NCBI GenBank assembly: GCA_015146655.1
Contig: VKHL01000001.1
Coordinates: 595,644-659,643 of the forward strand
Reading direction: 5' to 3'
Length of the DNA stretch: 64,000 nucleotides
Origin: Ochromonas danica
Lineage: Eukaryota; Sar; Chrysophyceae; Chromulinales; Chromulinaceae
Each line of letters starts with the position of its first letter. The first letter of the stretch is position 1. Below are positions 1 through 11,664 of this stretch, piece by piece. The translations under genes were made by a program, and so were the position numbers. The notes beneath the pieces are model-generated. The model did not search any database. It had not been told where the DNA came from and worked only from the letters and a program-made list of their open reading frames with translations.

Positions 1-217
1 CTACCCAACCTAGCTACCATCATTATCATCACCCTTACCCTCCACTCCCAAGGCCATTTCCTTCTTTTGCTTCTTCTTCTCCCTTCATACACATGGCCTT
101 ATGTAAACTGTAATATACTTCTATTTAGACAACAACTAGCTTTAGTTACACCACACATCAGTTCCATAGCTATACAGCTCTGTACACAGGCAGGTCAAGG
201 CAGTCCACTGATCTAGC

Positions 218-1216
218 CTACCAACCATACCGACCCTGTGTTTGAGCTTTAGACTTCACACGCTGACCACGAGCTTCCAGTAACGCGATCTCCGTCTCCG
301 CTGCTTTCAGCGCCAAAGAACTCAACTGATGCTTGCGATTCTGAGCTTTAGTAGGTTGTAGCACGGATTTCAAAGCCCCACCCGCTGTATAGGCCTGCAT
401 GATGGAGGCCTCCCGAACCTGTTGATCCACATAAGAGCGAGCATCCCAGTTGTTGAAGGCTCCCACTTCTACCACATTTGCATTAGCTATGGCCGAGGTA
501 TCCCCCGCCATAAGCTGCTGTTCTAATTCTCTCTCGCGCTTCCGCTTATTCTTGGCAGCAGGTTCTTCCACTTCTCTGTCTGCCATGGAATGTTGTGGTT
601 CCTGAACATTTGCCTCGGAAGAGCTGGTTGTGAGAGACCGCTGTGGAGGAGGAAGAACAAGATTGAGACTTGGAGTAGGAAAGGAAAACGGATTTGTCAA
701 GGAAGGGATAGGAAGAGCAGGTGCTTCTCTCCCTCCAGCAGCTTTGGTTTGAGTGGGTGGCGAGACTGACTCTGGCTGTGACTGTGTGGACTGTGACTGG
801 ATGGGTACAGGAGGAACAAAAGGTAATGAATCAAGAGGAAGTTGCTGAGAATGTTTCGGGGCTGGCAAAGCTCGTAATAGACGATTCGTTGCTTCCTTGG
901 CCTTATTATTGGGTATGACCTCACTGCTCTTGGTCTTCTTCCTCGAGCCTTCCTGCTGCTCCTCCTCCTCATCAGAATCTTCTCCTACACCTCCTTTGAG
1001 AAGTGCTTCCTGAATCTCAGGGGGTAGGAAAGAGATATCCAGTCTTTTCTTAGGCTTCTCACCTAACGTTACTTTCCTTGTCCCATGCCCTTCTTCTTTC
1101 TTTATTAATGGGATAGTCTTTCTTGGTAATGAAGAGGCAGGAGGTGAGACCTCTTTATCTGAGGTGTTATTATTATCATCTTCATCTGAATCATAGGCTG
1201 AAGTCAAGAACTCCAT
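218..1216 (-). CDS. PRCC: PRCC-like nuclear (splicing-associated) protein
   Basis: Single-exon gene of 332 residues. Family: PRCC, a proline-rich nuclear protein linked to pre-mRNA splicing and, in animals, to the mitotic checkpoint through MAD2B. Visible features: an acidic N-terminus (MEFLTSAYDSDEDD), a Pro/Ser/Gln-rich middle, a basic stretch (KNKRKRERELEQQL) and a conserved C-terminal block that runs from DARSYVDQQVREAS to a terminal RYGW, matching the KYGW end of PRCC proteins. The open frame continues upstream to about 1393, but with no ATG, so the ATG at 1216 is chosen. It fits the acidic start of the family and leaves a divergent promoter of about 165 bp shared with the next gene. Confidence 0.8.
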   Translation of the reverse strand: MEFLTSAYDSDEDDNNNTSDKEVSPPASSLPRKTIPLIKKEEGHGTRKVTLGEKPKKRLDISFLPPEIQEALLKGGVGEDSDEEEEQQEGSRKKTKSSEVIPNNKAKEATNRLLRALPAPKHSQQLPLDSLPFVPPVPIQSQSTQSQPESVSPPTQTKAAGGREAPALPIPSLTNPFSFPTPSLNLVLPPPQRSLTTSSSEANVQEPQHSMADREVEEPAAKNKRKRERELEQQLMAGDTSAIANANVVEVGAFNNWDARSYVDQQVREASIMQAYTAGGALKSVLQPTKAQNRKHQLSSLALKAAETEIALLEARGQRVKSKAQTQGRYGW

Positions 1217-1380
1217 CGTCTCGTCTTTGTCTTCTTCTTCCACACAGCTCAAGACAAAAACGCCTTTCCCCACAAGAAACACATTTCTGCATTGCGGAGG
1301 ATGGTAATAATAACGGAATGACCTGGCGAAGTCCAAGAGTGGAAGTCGTCTGAACACATCAGAAGTGATTGCTTCTATGA

Positions 1381-2902
1381 ATGAGAATGACAACGTTGGC
1401 TATTCTCTTGGCAATAGCATGCATTCTTTTGATTCAGTCCTTATTCAATGTAGAAGCATTTTCTATTTGTAAGACCAGATTCATCAGATCCGTGCGGATT
1501 GATGCTTTGCCATCAGTACCAAGCAGTAGTTCCAGTCAGAAGTTCAGTTTGGGGGGTATCGCCTTCTCTTTACTACCACTCTCTCCAGAGAGTATGGGAA
1601 GAAGAAAGACATTGATAAAAGAAGTAGTACCAGGTCAGATATGGACCCTGGACCAGATTCAAGGCATCATCAATGTCAATGGTCAGTCCCATGGTCTTTA
1701 CTACAATCACACACATGACTGACCTGCTTGCTCATTGTTAGTACCTGTGCGAAGCACCATCATTAAACTTTCTCAAGGTGGGCTCTTTGTGCACAATCCT
1801 GTTGCACCCACAGCTGAATGTCTGCAAATGGTGCGCACACTGGAGAACCAGCATGGCCCAGTGCGTCATATCGTCCTCTCATCGGTCGCACTAGAGCACA
1901 AGGGAACAGCAGGAGCTTTCTCAAGATATTTTCCTAAGGCTGAGATATTTGCTGCACCAGGACAATATTCCTTCCCCATCGACCTACCACTTTCCTTTTT
2001 CTTCCCTCTTGGACGGAAGATTCACACCTTGCCTGCTGACTCTTCCTCTTCGACTCCATGGTATCCAGACATCCAACATACTCTTCTTGGCCCTCTCCTT
2101 TCTAAAGGAGCGGGAGGATTTACAGATGCCGCCTTTTACCATTCCAGTACGCGAACATTACTCGTGACGGATGCAGTAGTTAAGGTCGAAGATCAACCCC
2201 CCGAAATCATTGATGAAGATCCCCGTGCCTTGTTGTATCATGCGAGAGATAGCGTGGATGATTCGATTGATGACACTGAGGAGAATCGCCGCAAGGGATG
2301 GAGACGCATGGTGCTCTTCGCGCTCACATTCCAACCATCTGGCATACGCGTGCTCGATCTCAGCGAATCTCTCAAGAAGGCCCGCAATCTACCTGCTGCT
2401 GTTCGTCAACTCGGCAGAGGAGCTGTTCCTCTGGACGAAGGGTTATATCCGGTAAGGACAGATTCTAACCTTCTTACGCTGAACAATGTTGTGATCATTC
2501 TTAATCCTTACTTGTTAGTGGGACTGGGTGGAGAGCGAATTGCCCAACTTCAGAGCTTTGCAAGGAGGACTTTTAGTAGCTCCCATTCTCCAAAAGCTCA
2601 TTCTTAATCGAGCTCCCAAGGTGGTTGCAGACTGGGTTGAACGCGTCTGTCAGTGGCCCTTCCAGCGAATTATCCCCTGCCATCTTGCAAATGACATAAA
2701 GGCTGGGCCCGATGATTTCCGCGCTGCCTTCGACTTCTTATATGAGCCACCTTCGAGCAACAATATTTTTGGAATATTCGGAAAAGTAAAGCGGCGTGGA
2801 GCTCGTCCTCTCGATGCAGATGTCAAGCTGCTGACTGACGCTTCGAAGTCACTCACGGAACAGGACGTGGTCTTTCCTGAGGGCCCTCTGCTGAAGCGAT
2901 GA
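1381..2902 (+). CDS. plastid-targeted DUF4336 family protein
   Basis: Three exons (1381-1681, 1742-2451, 2519-2902), 464 residues. The DUF4336 domain covers most of the chain. Recognisable blocks are VPVRSTIIKL, GGLFVHNPVAPT, a HIVLSS..LEHKG segment, PGQYSFPIDLPL, LLVTDAVVKV and GWRRMVLFAL. The family is widespread in cyanobacteria, plants and algae, looks like a metallo-hydrolase-fold relative, and has no established reaction. The N-terminus is hydrophobic (LAILLAIACILLIQSLFNVEA) and is followed directly by FS and a basic Ser-rich stretch, which is a bipartite signal for a complex red plastid (A|F cleavage). Both junctions restore the family motif: NVN|VPVRS and YP|WDWVES. Confidence 0.88.
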
Positions 2903-2952
2903 GTATAGTCCCATAGTGTATTCATGCATCCCGGGGTTTTAATATGACAACT

Positions 2953-3963
2953 TCAAGTCGTTTGAGATTGCCTTCTTCGATAGCATAAGATCATGTCTTC
3001 ATCTGTGCCTGGATGACGACGGGCAGCATCAAGCACTGTAGACGGGATATGAAGTAGCCCTATCAACAATACTCACTATTATATAGCTGTAGCGATAGAA
3101 TACAACTGATTGAAAAGTATATTTACCACTCGGCTTCGAAGGGTCGAGAAACGTGAAGGTGTCACTGTGTGCATTGTACCCAACCAACAAAATGAAGTGC
3201 CCCGAATAAGCATCCCTGTAGGATACATACAAAAAGTTAACTTTTATACTCCTTCCATATAATTTGTGCTCTCACCTTGGACTACCACGACGTAGTGTGA
3301 TGGAGTCTACTAAGAGAATTATGAGACAATGATGAGAATCATCCAGAAGGGATTGAATCTCTGAGATCTCCGTTGAACTCTAAACAGAAGATCAATCACT
3401 GTATTGAGTATGATTTAAGGAAAGGAATAATCAAGAGGCACAGATCTCACTTGACGTATTTCCAGACCAAGCTGCGCAGCTAATCGAAATTGTTGTTCGA
3501 TACGGTCTTTGTCGTGATTGATGGATGTTGCATACCAAGCAATATCTTCATGATGTGGCTTCACACCTAAGCTTTTCGTTACCATTAGTGTCTCAACATT
3601 ATGGTCATGAAGGAGGAGGAGAAGATCAATGGTCCATAGTGGAGAACCCAATTGAGCAAGTGGGTGATTGTAAAGGGGGGAGGATTCAATGCCCAACCAA
3701 TTCAAAATCATCACACAGCAAGCAAGACCACAATCCCAATCATATTTTTGACGACAATGAATCCCAATCAAATCAACTTCTTGTTGTTCCTGTTCCTGTT
3801 GCTTTTGTTTCTCTTCATCATGCATGCTACTACTATTATTATTTCCTTCTTTATCTTCTTTTAATCGATTTTTAAATGTCTTGAGAAAAAAACGTTGAAT
3901 AAGAAGTCGAATATCATTCCAAAAGGCAAGTAAGAATTGTATAATTTCTATAATACCTATCAT
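2953..3963 (-). CDS. GUCD1-like protein (C39-peptidase-like fold)
   Basis: Four exons, read on the minus strand as 3963-3451, 3379-3276, 3215-3127 and 3035-2953, giving 262 residues. It belongs to the guanylyl-cyclase-domain-containing 1 (GUCD1) family, which despite its name has a papain/C39-like fold rather than a cyclase domain. The likely catalytic Cys is in YDWDCGLACCVM, the His in SGHFILLVGYN and the partner acid in FLDPSKPSG. The C-terminal block DAARRHPGTDEDMILC matches the GTDED signature of GUCD1. The N-terminus is a weakly hydrophobic, Gln/Asp/Glu-rich extension. The physiological substrate is unknown. The first ATG is at 3963; the two codons before it are not ATG. Confidence 0.82.
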
Positions 3964-4442
3964 ATTCAATTAGAGAGTCTTACAATATCTCATCTCTGGA
4001 ATTGTTCCAACCCTGCTCTGCTCGAGCCGCTAAAGAACCCCTCAATGCTGCTCTGATGTATGTCAACCAGAGCCAAGAGCGAAACCTCCACCAGGAAAAA
4101 CTCGTTTCCACTTCAATTTATTCAGTACAGTGGCTACTTGTACAAGTGCAGAGTAGTACAGGAGGGACTGGAGTGTGTAAAGTTCTGTTCCCTACTCAAG
4201 ACAGATTTTCTCAAATAGAGACAACTCGGACACAATGCTGTTAAAAATATGAACCTTATTACTAGTGAACTTAACGCTCCGTGGCTTTCCATTTTCATGG
4301 TCTTATTGACTCTTACTAATGGACTTCAGAAGGGAAATAAACTTCATCATTTACTTCATTAGCCAATTAATCCATCTCTCTTGTAAATTGCTCAATGCAC
4401 TAGACTTTAGACATCGAGACTTCTTTGAACGCAAACATATGA
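3964..4442. other. intergenic, no supported gene
   Basis: About 480 bp between the start of the GUCD1-like gene and the stop of the next minus-strand gene. The short frames here have no recognisable content. It should hold the GUCD1-like promoter and the 3' UTR of the SnoaL-like gene. Confidence 0.6.
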
Positions 4443-6570
4443 TTATGCAGAAGTACGCCGCCGATGTGAGCTTGTATAAAGCAGCTGCAATGCGATTTGA
4501 CATTGATCCGCAAAGTCGTCCAGAGCAGTCATGCTGGCATCATTATCGAAGGTTTCATCCTCAGCTCGATCAGCATAGATAACTTTGAAAGACGTCTCCA
4601 CAATAGCTTCTCCATCCTCGGCAATACAATCAATGACATCCGCCACAAGGTCGTCCTTTTCTTCTTTGGTCAATCTTCCAGTCTTATTTAAATATCTAAG
4701 CGCTTGGATGGTCTGCTTACTAACCGAAGTCTTAGGGTCCACGACACTGATCCCGTTGGTGCGCTTGCCCTGTTGTAACAATCCTTGTAGACTCTCCAAT
4801 GCTTCTCTAATCGAAGGCTTAGATCCATCTGCTCTCGTTTTTAAACTGTTCAAGTCATCAATGGCAAGAACTTTTTCCCACTCTCCATTTTTGTTCTTCT
4901 TGTTCATCACACTGGAGACTGGGACGCCAGCCTTGTCCAAAATCGATTTGATGTCTTGCCAGCTGGACTTGCCTTTAATATCTATTCATGTCAACACATA
5001 ATTAATTAGACCAAATAAATTTTACCGCTCCAGTTGAGATAAGCACAAGTTCAAGCAATACCGATTCCTACCTGCAGTTGATACTGAAGACTTCTTTCCA
5101 CTCGTGTTTCGGCCAACAGAGGAGGCAACAGTGTTACGTAAACGCGAACCAACCTTCACATGATTCCCCGTAAACGCGCTCGTCGAGAAGGGTGCACAAT
5201 TCCGCATTAAAATTCGCCATTGTTTGTTCGCATATCTCAATGTAGTGATGGCTACGACTTTCTTGTGTGAAGATGTCTGCGAAATGACAACAAATTCGTC
5301 TGGTAACTCCCACCATGAAAAGAATCAGTAGAGTACGTTACCTTTGTAGAAGTTGCAGCAGGTTTACTCTTGCGAGATCGATTTGCAGGGTTGGGACCAA
5401 CAGTTTCAATGGAATAGACCACAGCGACGTTGCCTACCACTTTAACCGAGATGATCCTGGCATCCACTTTACCTAATGGCTTCGATTCTCTCATAACCTT
5501 GTGCAGCAGCTTCTCTATCTCATAATGCCCTCTCTAAAAACGCATCATGTGATAAGGAAATCATCATCTTTCAGCTTGAGAAAGAGACGACGAACATGCT
5601 GGAGTCGAAAAACTCACCGCTTTGCCAAATCCTGGAAAACTTATTTCAGTCTCATCATCGGGAAGAATTAACATACGTAGTTCATCTAACCCTTTACGAT
5701 TAAACGCTGAATAATAAGCCTTCACGACAGAAGTCACTTCTTCTTCATCTACTGATCGAAAACCTTTCGCCAATGAGGACCAAACCGCTCCATCAACACT
5801 CTTCTTTTGACTTGCTGGATTAATTGAAGACCCACGTTTATCCAATAGAACAAGTAGATTCTGCTTAATATAGTCTTCAATGCTATAACGAAAAAGGTTC
5901 TTGTCGGCATTTCGACGATAGATTGCCCATCGCTGCCATCTCTTCCCTGTCATTCAGTAAGAACGGAAAGCATTGTTGAGTACAAGAAACTAAGTCAATT
6001 GCAAAATCATGTGTGCAGAAATTACTTACTCTCTCCATCAGAGAGTCTGCGCTTCCAGGCCATGTGTCGAGAGAAGGCAGTGGCTGCAGGTCCCACTTCT
6101 GTAGGCCAAGGCATGTCAAGAAAAAAGGGATCATCTGGTTTGAGTAGTGAGTAATCAATATCATTTCTAATGGTAATACTGTGTCTAGAGTTATTGAGAA
6201 GAGGAAAGGAAGAAGGTGGTCTAGCTAAGGCCATCTCATAGAAGTCATCATCTAAAGTCATCCCCAATAATTGATAACCAACAGAATGTGGACTTCTTAT
6301 CTTTGTTTCCATTTTGCTCATAAAGCAATAGGAGGAAGATAAAAATGTTATCAAGAGAGCAATAACACTGGAAAAGAACATCATGATAATTGTCAATGTG
6401 CTAATAGCTTGCAACCTCTTCTTTGCAATTGCTTGTGACGAGAAGACAGAAGACAGGCAGGCCAAAGCAAAGCATGCTGGTGGCAGCAAAAGCACCTCCA
6501 GAAACAGTTTAACAAACGCACTCAAGATGGCTCGAACACATGCAAGATAGATACGATAATCATGACTCAT
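4443..6570 (-). CDS. unrecognised membrane protein with SnoaL-like (NTF2-fold) domain
   Basis: Five exons on the minus strand (6570-6030, 5946-5618, 5533-5342, 5276-5072, 4981-4443), all junctions in phase, 601 residues. The N-terminus has two hydrophobic segments, roughly residues 8-45 and 50-80, the second containing LTIIMMFFSSVIALLITFLSS. A linker leads to a SnoaL/NTF2-like module at about 220-370, built around VTSVVKAYYSAFNRKGLDEL, RGHYEIEKLLHKVM and VVGNVAVVYSIETV. The last 200 residues start with SSWQDIKSILDKAGVPV and are an acidic helical region that I do not recognise. SnoaL-like domains bind small hydrophobic ligands or act as dimerisation modules, and none of the catalytic residues can be assigned. 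Splitting this into two genes is possible, but the exon phases argue for one. Confidence 0.68.
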
Positions 6571-6839
6571 GAAAAGTGAAGAGGATGAGTGAATGAGATT
6601 ATCAACAACGACAACAATCTAATGGTAAAGAAGAATTGAACAGTAACTAGACAAAGGAGTAGATCTGCTCCACTGTACAACTAGACTGGTGTTCAGGTGC
6701 ATCACATTTGGGACATTTAACACGCGCACAACAATAATAGTTACTTGTCCATCCCATCAGTCAAGAAGAGGAAGAAGCATTTGTGTTTCTTGAATCAAAG
6801 AATTTTATTTATTATTTAAGGGTTAGCGTTGTTTAGAAG

Positions 6840-7485
6840 ATGCTTCCTCTTTCCTTGTTGAAAGCTGCCATTGATCATCCTATGTTGATTGAGTTGAAAA
6901 ATGGCGACACTTATAATGGCCGCCTGGTCAGCTGCAATGTCTACATGAATATCTGCTTGAAAGATGTTATTTGTACTTCTAAGGTAAGATTTTCTCTGTC
7001 CACCTCTGCTCGATTTGTGACCGTCGTGGATATGAGTAGGATGGAGAGCGCTTTTGGAAGCTGCCAGAGTGTTACATTCGAGGCAATAGCATCAAGTACC
7101 TTAGAATCCCAGATGATATTATTGATACCGTAGCTGAGGAAGAACAAACAAGCCGTAAGTTGGCTTTGTGAAATCGTCTCCTTTGATGCGTCTAATTGGT
7201 TCGATTTGAATAGGGCAACTGTTCAAAGCTTCTCGCGCTGTTCATGGAGGCCGTGGAGGAAGACTGGGTGGTCGCAATGAGGGTGGGCGTGGAGAAGGTG
7301 GGCGAGGAGAGGGTCGCGGAGGTGGTGGACGCGGTCGAGGAGGTGGAGACGGTAGAGGTAGAGGAGAAGGTAGAGGTAGAGGAGACGGTAGGGGTGGAAG
7401 AGGAGGACGATTCGAAGATCGTGGTGGCAGAGGCGGTGGATATCGAGGAGGGGGAGGAGGAAGGGGTGGTGGCGGTCGAGTGTAA
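6840..7485 (+). CDS. LSM4: LSM4, U6 snRNA-associated Sm-like protein
   Basis: Three exons (6840-6983, 7040-7154, 7214-7485), 176 residues. Subunit of the LSM1-7 (cytoplasmic decapping) and LSM2-8 (nuclear U6 snRNA) rings. The Sm1 motif is visible in exon 1 ([19 protein letters not shown], then [13 protein letters not shown]) and the Sm2 motif in exon 2 ([15 protein letters not shown]). The C-terminus is a long RGG/GGR tail, typical of LSM4 and likely to be arginine-methylated and to promote phase separation. The start [10 protein letters not shown] matches the family exactly. The Gly-rich tail comes from purine-rich simple sequence, which makes the other strand look falsely proline-rich. Confidence 0.95.
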
Positions 7486-8304
7486 TGTCCTAACTTTACG
7501 TCTAAGAACTTGCTGTGTCTGTGATTTGACTGATCTCCTTGGTGATATGGTAATAGCAAATAGCGAAGCCTTGAATTAGCAAAACTTCTTGGGCTGAATC
7601 AGCACAATCAAAATCCAGATGACGATTGATATTAACTCCATTCTTAGGAACAGAAGATGCGGTTGGAACTTCTGCTTCTTGTGGCATGGAACTAATCTTT
7701 TCGATAAGTCTGATAGATCGCATACTTGCTAGACATGGCCGCAACCATCTCTCCCGTCAGGCAACTCTTTAAACAGGCTGGGTTTACCAGAGAAAAAGAG
7801 CTATCCACCAGGACTGGATTTGCAGTTGTTAGCAGCAATCAATTGAAGCCATTAGAGAGCTTCTCTTGCATGGTCTTGATAAACTTATTTCTGTTACTTT
7901 GAGAAGCTTTGCTTTTGCTTGCTGGTTCAGATAATACAACCCGCATGTTTCTGCTAACAATAGACATGAGAACATAAACACATAGGTTATCTTGGAAGGA
8001 GACAAGTGAAGTTGTAGTTGCATCTTCTATGAGTTGACTACCTCTATATGAGAAGAGCTACAAGTGGTAGTGCAGAGTTAGCTTCCGTACTTTCGGATAC
8101 CGGAAAAGCAGCTTTTGACGGTAAAAACGTGACTTCCGGAAAGTGGCTTTTCATCAAAAGTTGTTTCTTGTTGCTCTGCCTCTGCTTGCCCTTGCAATCT
8201 TTCTTGGCTGCGTCCAATCAACCTCTTAGTGAGATCATTTACTTCTATTACTGCATCGGCTGATCTCTTTTGATCTCTATTCTAGTGATAAGATTCACCT
8301 ACTC
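7486..8304. other. unresolved segment with short ORFs on both strands
   Basis: About 820 bp between LSM4 and the START gene. On the plus strand a frame from ATG 8048 encodes about 70 residues with a hydrophobic stretch (LFIKSCFLLLCLCLPLQSFL). It could be a 5' exon of the START gene, but its strong donor (GTGAGA near 8211) is out of phase with the acceptor near 8286. A 56-codon plus-strand frame starts at 7735. On the minus strand, frames at 7502-7723 and about 7829-8023 could be terminal exons of a small gene. None matches a family I know. Confidence 0.4.
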
Positions 8305-10161
8305 ATGATATCTTGGCAACTTCTTGCAACTATAGTATGCATTATTCTTTTCCTTGTTGATGGTGGTCATAATATTCTATCCTCCACTTTCCAACAATGG
8401 AAGACTGATATGATGGAAGAGATACGATATCGTAAATCTTCATTAGAACAATATCGTGATCAAATAACAAGTCGTATTCATCAATCTGTACTTTCTTTTC
8501 ATACTATGCAACATCTTGGCTGGGAGAAAACTCAACATGAATTAGACAATTACATTCAACGAGTTAATCAAACCTATGTTGAAGTACTTCAATTACTGAA
8601 AAAGCAAAAAGATTCATTTACTGAAGAGTTGAACTTCAACTATGTTCGACCATTTCAAATTGACCAATCCCTTGAAGATTTCCAACGGTTCTATAACGAA
8701 AGTCTTTTTCAGTCCTTGGCTAGTAAGCTCCTGCCATCAGATCATATCCCACCTCGTCTGTATGAATTTGGACCATTAGGAATCCAATTAGAACTATTAA
8801 ATAAGAAATTAGCAACAAGTTGGGAAGGGTTAGTTCAACAATCTCAAAGTAGTCGAGGAGATGCAGAACGAGCGGTCATAGCAACACTGCGTGATTTACA
8901 AAAATTGCAAGATGACTTGCAAAATAAAGCTAATAAACTTGAAGCTACCACACGTGAGCTTTTCCCACAAACATTAAGTAAAGAAGATTTACGGAAATCT
9001 CGTGAAGCCATTGAAAAACAAATGAAGAAATTAGAACGAGAAGGAAGTCTATGGATTGATGATCGATTTCAAGCACTAAACGCTACTATAAAGAACTTAC
9101 AGGATAAGGTACACATGAGTGAATCTCTTTTTGATGAGATTGTTGGTAAGCGTCGAGCTAGTCTGCATTATGCTATTATGAATGATATTACCTTGAAGAA
9201 AGTGCTCACCATGATGGATGCTAATGATGCTGGTAAGTCCATTACATTGCTCAGCTATTTGCTTAGTATCTTCTGATCGGAGTACTTATACACGAATCTT
9301 GCTGTTGTTGTTGTCATTAGGCTGGAAACTAATCAAATCAGAAGATGGCTATGAGGTATATCGTAAATTCATGGGTGCTGGATTAGGCTCGCAATTTGCC
9401 TGTGTGAAGGCTTATGGTGTCATTCGTGCTCCACCGAAGAAAGTATTGGAGCTATTTGAAGATAACACTCGTGTGAGGGAGTACAACACACTCTTCGAGA
9501 AGGGAAGGTATGAATGTCCTTTCTTGAACCAGTGTTTACAAGATGGCTTAATGCAGAGTCTTTGTGTATAGAGACATCGAAGTGGTGGGCGAGAATACAA
9601 AAGTGGTGTGGGCTGCATCATCTCCCATTTTCCCTTTCAAGCCAAGAGACTTCTGCACTGTTGTTCATATTCGTCAGTTGAAGGATGGGACTTTTGTCGT
9701 GCTCAATCGTGCCACAAAGCATCCGGATGTGCCAGTGCTACCCAACTACGTGCGTGGTTCTATTGTCTTGGGTGCTAATATCATACAGCCTATTCCAGGG
9801 AAGTCCAATATGTGCCGCTTGACTATGATCACTCAGGTCGATCCAGGTGGATTTGCTCCTCCTATGATCATCAATCATGTAAGAAATCTATATTTTTGTT
9901 ATAATTAATGTCTAACACCAAATTGATTGTATGTGATAACAGTTATGCTCGTTGGGTCCGATAGGATTCTTGCGAAATATCCAATCAGCAGTTTTATCCA
10001 AGCCATCGAAGAAGGTGCTGGAGGTGAGCAAAACTTAGTGCTTTTTTATAGCGTAGGCTTACACGATCTCACTCATGTCGATATGATATTGCCCCTAATA
10101 GGAGAAGAGAAGACTAAAAGAAGCTCAGCAGAAATCGAAAACAGTTCAGCAACGCCGATAG
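8305..10161 (+). CDS. membrane-anchored START-domain lipid-binding protein
   Basis: Exons 8305-9232, 9321-9507, 9572-9878, 9943-10023 and 10102-10161, about 520 residues. The N-terminus is a signal anchor (WQLLATIVCIILFLV), followed by about 230 residues of helical, coiled-coil-forming sequence. From the end of exon 1 a START domain runs through WKLIKSEDGYEVYRKF, SQFACVKAYGVI, DIEVVGENTKVVWAAS, FPFKPRDFC and VLNRATKHPDVP, ending at GFLRNIQSAV. START domains bind sterols or phospholipids in a deep pocket, and the anchor suggests a role at a membrane contact. The last exon adds a basic tail (EKRRLKEAQQKSK). The start is uncertain: an upstream exon near 8048 may add a second hydrophobic segment. 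Confidence 0.75.
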
Positions 10162-10254
10162 GGTGTTAATAATTAGTACATAGCGAGAAGTGGGCATATT
10201 CTATTCACAATTTTGGAGTTAGTTAGGATTGTTGTAGTTGCTGGAGCTGAAGAT

Positions 10255-11155
10255 TTATTTGAAAGTCCTCTGTCCGAGGAATGTTAGGCTAACTGATCCT
10301 GCGACGATGGATTCGCCAATGTCGACCTGACCTCCAAGATGGAAGAGATCTGCATCTGCCAGCTCTTTCACTTTAAAAGTGACCTTGCCATTCTTCAGTA
10401 TCAAGTGGTGATGGTCGTACATGTGTTCGAATCGGAAGCGTAAGCGTTGGCCAGGTATGCCTGCACCTCCGAAGACTTTCTCTCGATGTGCCGCAGGACC
10501 AGTAACGAGGCTGTCATGGACATCTGTTTCCACAGGCAAGAGTTAGTTTTGATTACTTCGTAGAGTCAATTTGGCTACAGTTAAGTTTATTTACCCATTT
10601 TGAATGTGAGGTAGGGATATTGTGGTTCTTGGTATAGTCCCCCTACAACCAACCCATTCATTGAATATTAGTACCAAACCACAACAAACAAAGACATGAT
10701 ACAACAACAAGTCATTCCCATTCGATAACAAAGCAAAGACAAAAGTTTATCCAAGACTTACAAACCCATAATCCATCTTTTCTTCCTTCTTCATCCTCTA
10801 TCAATCTCCATTGTCCACTGTAGCCATCATCATCATGTTTGCGAAAGAAGTGATTGAAGTCCTGCTCTACCAAAACGTTACCTTGTGGAGGCTCGTAACC
10901 TTCACTCTCCACAAAGCGAATATGAGCACTACAACTCATTGTCTTACAATTAGGTCTTTCTAAATGCAAGTCTAGTCGCCAGAGGCTATTGGACAGAGTG
11001 AAAGGAGAAGATGAAGCAAGATCAATCTTTCCCCCGCCACTTAGAGCTGTGTTTGACGATAGGTGACCATTCCAATGACCAAGAAACGATTTAATGAGGT
11101 AGCTGTGAGTCAGCCAAGGTACAAGGAAGAAGCAAGATACTAGAAGGCAAAGCAT
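10255..11155 (-). CDS. unknown protein with signal peptide, probably plastid-targeted
   Basis: Three exons (11155-10762, 10642-10595, 10523-10255), 236 residues, not recognised. It starts with a clear hydrophobic signal (MLCLLVSCFFLVPWLTHS) followed by YLIKSFLG. An aromatic right after the predicted cleavage, then basic/hydroxylated residues, resembles plastid targeting in red-lineage algae. The mature part looks beta-rich: WRLDLHLERPNC, then CSAHIRFVESEGYEPPQG, GLWVWGLYQEPQYPYLTFKM and GQRLRFRFEHMYDHHHL. It has two close Cys pairs and a His cluster. The first ATG in frame is at 11155. Convergent with the START gene, whose stop lies 93 bp away. I assign no function. Confidence 0.65.
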
Positions 11156-11664
11156 TGCCACTGAAATGCAGCCAAAACCATTTCGTCTTCAACCACTTCC
11201 CAACTCAAACTAGCAATCTGGAAATCTGAAACGTTAAAGCAATTCACTAATAATAATTGAGTAATTGTGCAACTTATCTCTCATAACTAATTAGCAATGC
11301 AAATCTGTGTTTTGTGTTGCGAACCTCCAATAAATATATAAATATATACAAGATGGGAAACAAGTCTGGCATCAGTAGTGGAACCGCGTGCAATAAGAAA
11401 AGAGTAATATCCATATTTTATTAATGGTATCAATTACAAATTATCAATTATTATAATCATAGCAATGAAGAGATTCTATCTTAATATAGAGCCTTGCTAG
11501 TTAATCTTCCACAAACAAAGAATTGCTTCTGTGTGGCAACAAAACACACACACATACTGTAATATCGGAATACTATCGTCCTTTATCAGACGTCGGGTAA
11601 TAGAACATAAAATAGAGTACTAGATATCGATACTAATACTAGCACTATATATATCATCCCAGCC
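11156..11664. other. intergenic, AT-rich, no supported gene
   Basis: About 510 bp between the unknown plastid protein and the end of the first sedolisin gene. AT-rich with short TATATA runs around 11335 and 11645. No frame with gene-like content. Confidence 0.6.

Noticed and set aside
697-972. Open frames on both strands inside PRCC, including a 91-residue minus frame
   Set aside because: They overlap the well-supported PRCC frame and have no domain content.
4002-5001. Plus-strand frames at 4002-4244, 4319-4582 and 4585-5001
   Set aside because: The last two are antisense to the final exon of the SnoaL-like gene or its 3' flank; the first has no recognisable content.
7242-7579. Long Pro-rich (minus) and Val/Glu-rich (plus) frames at the LSM4 3' end
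   Set aside because: Shadow frames of the RGG-coding repeat of LSM4.
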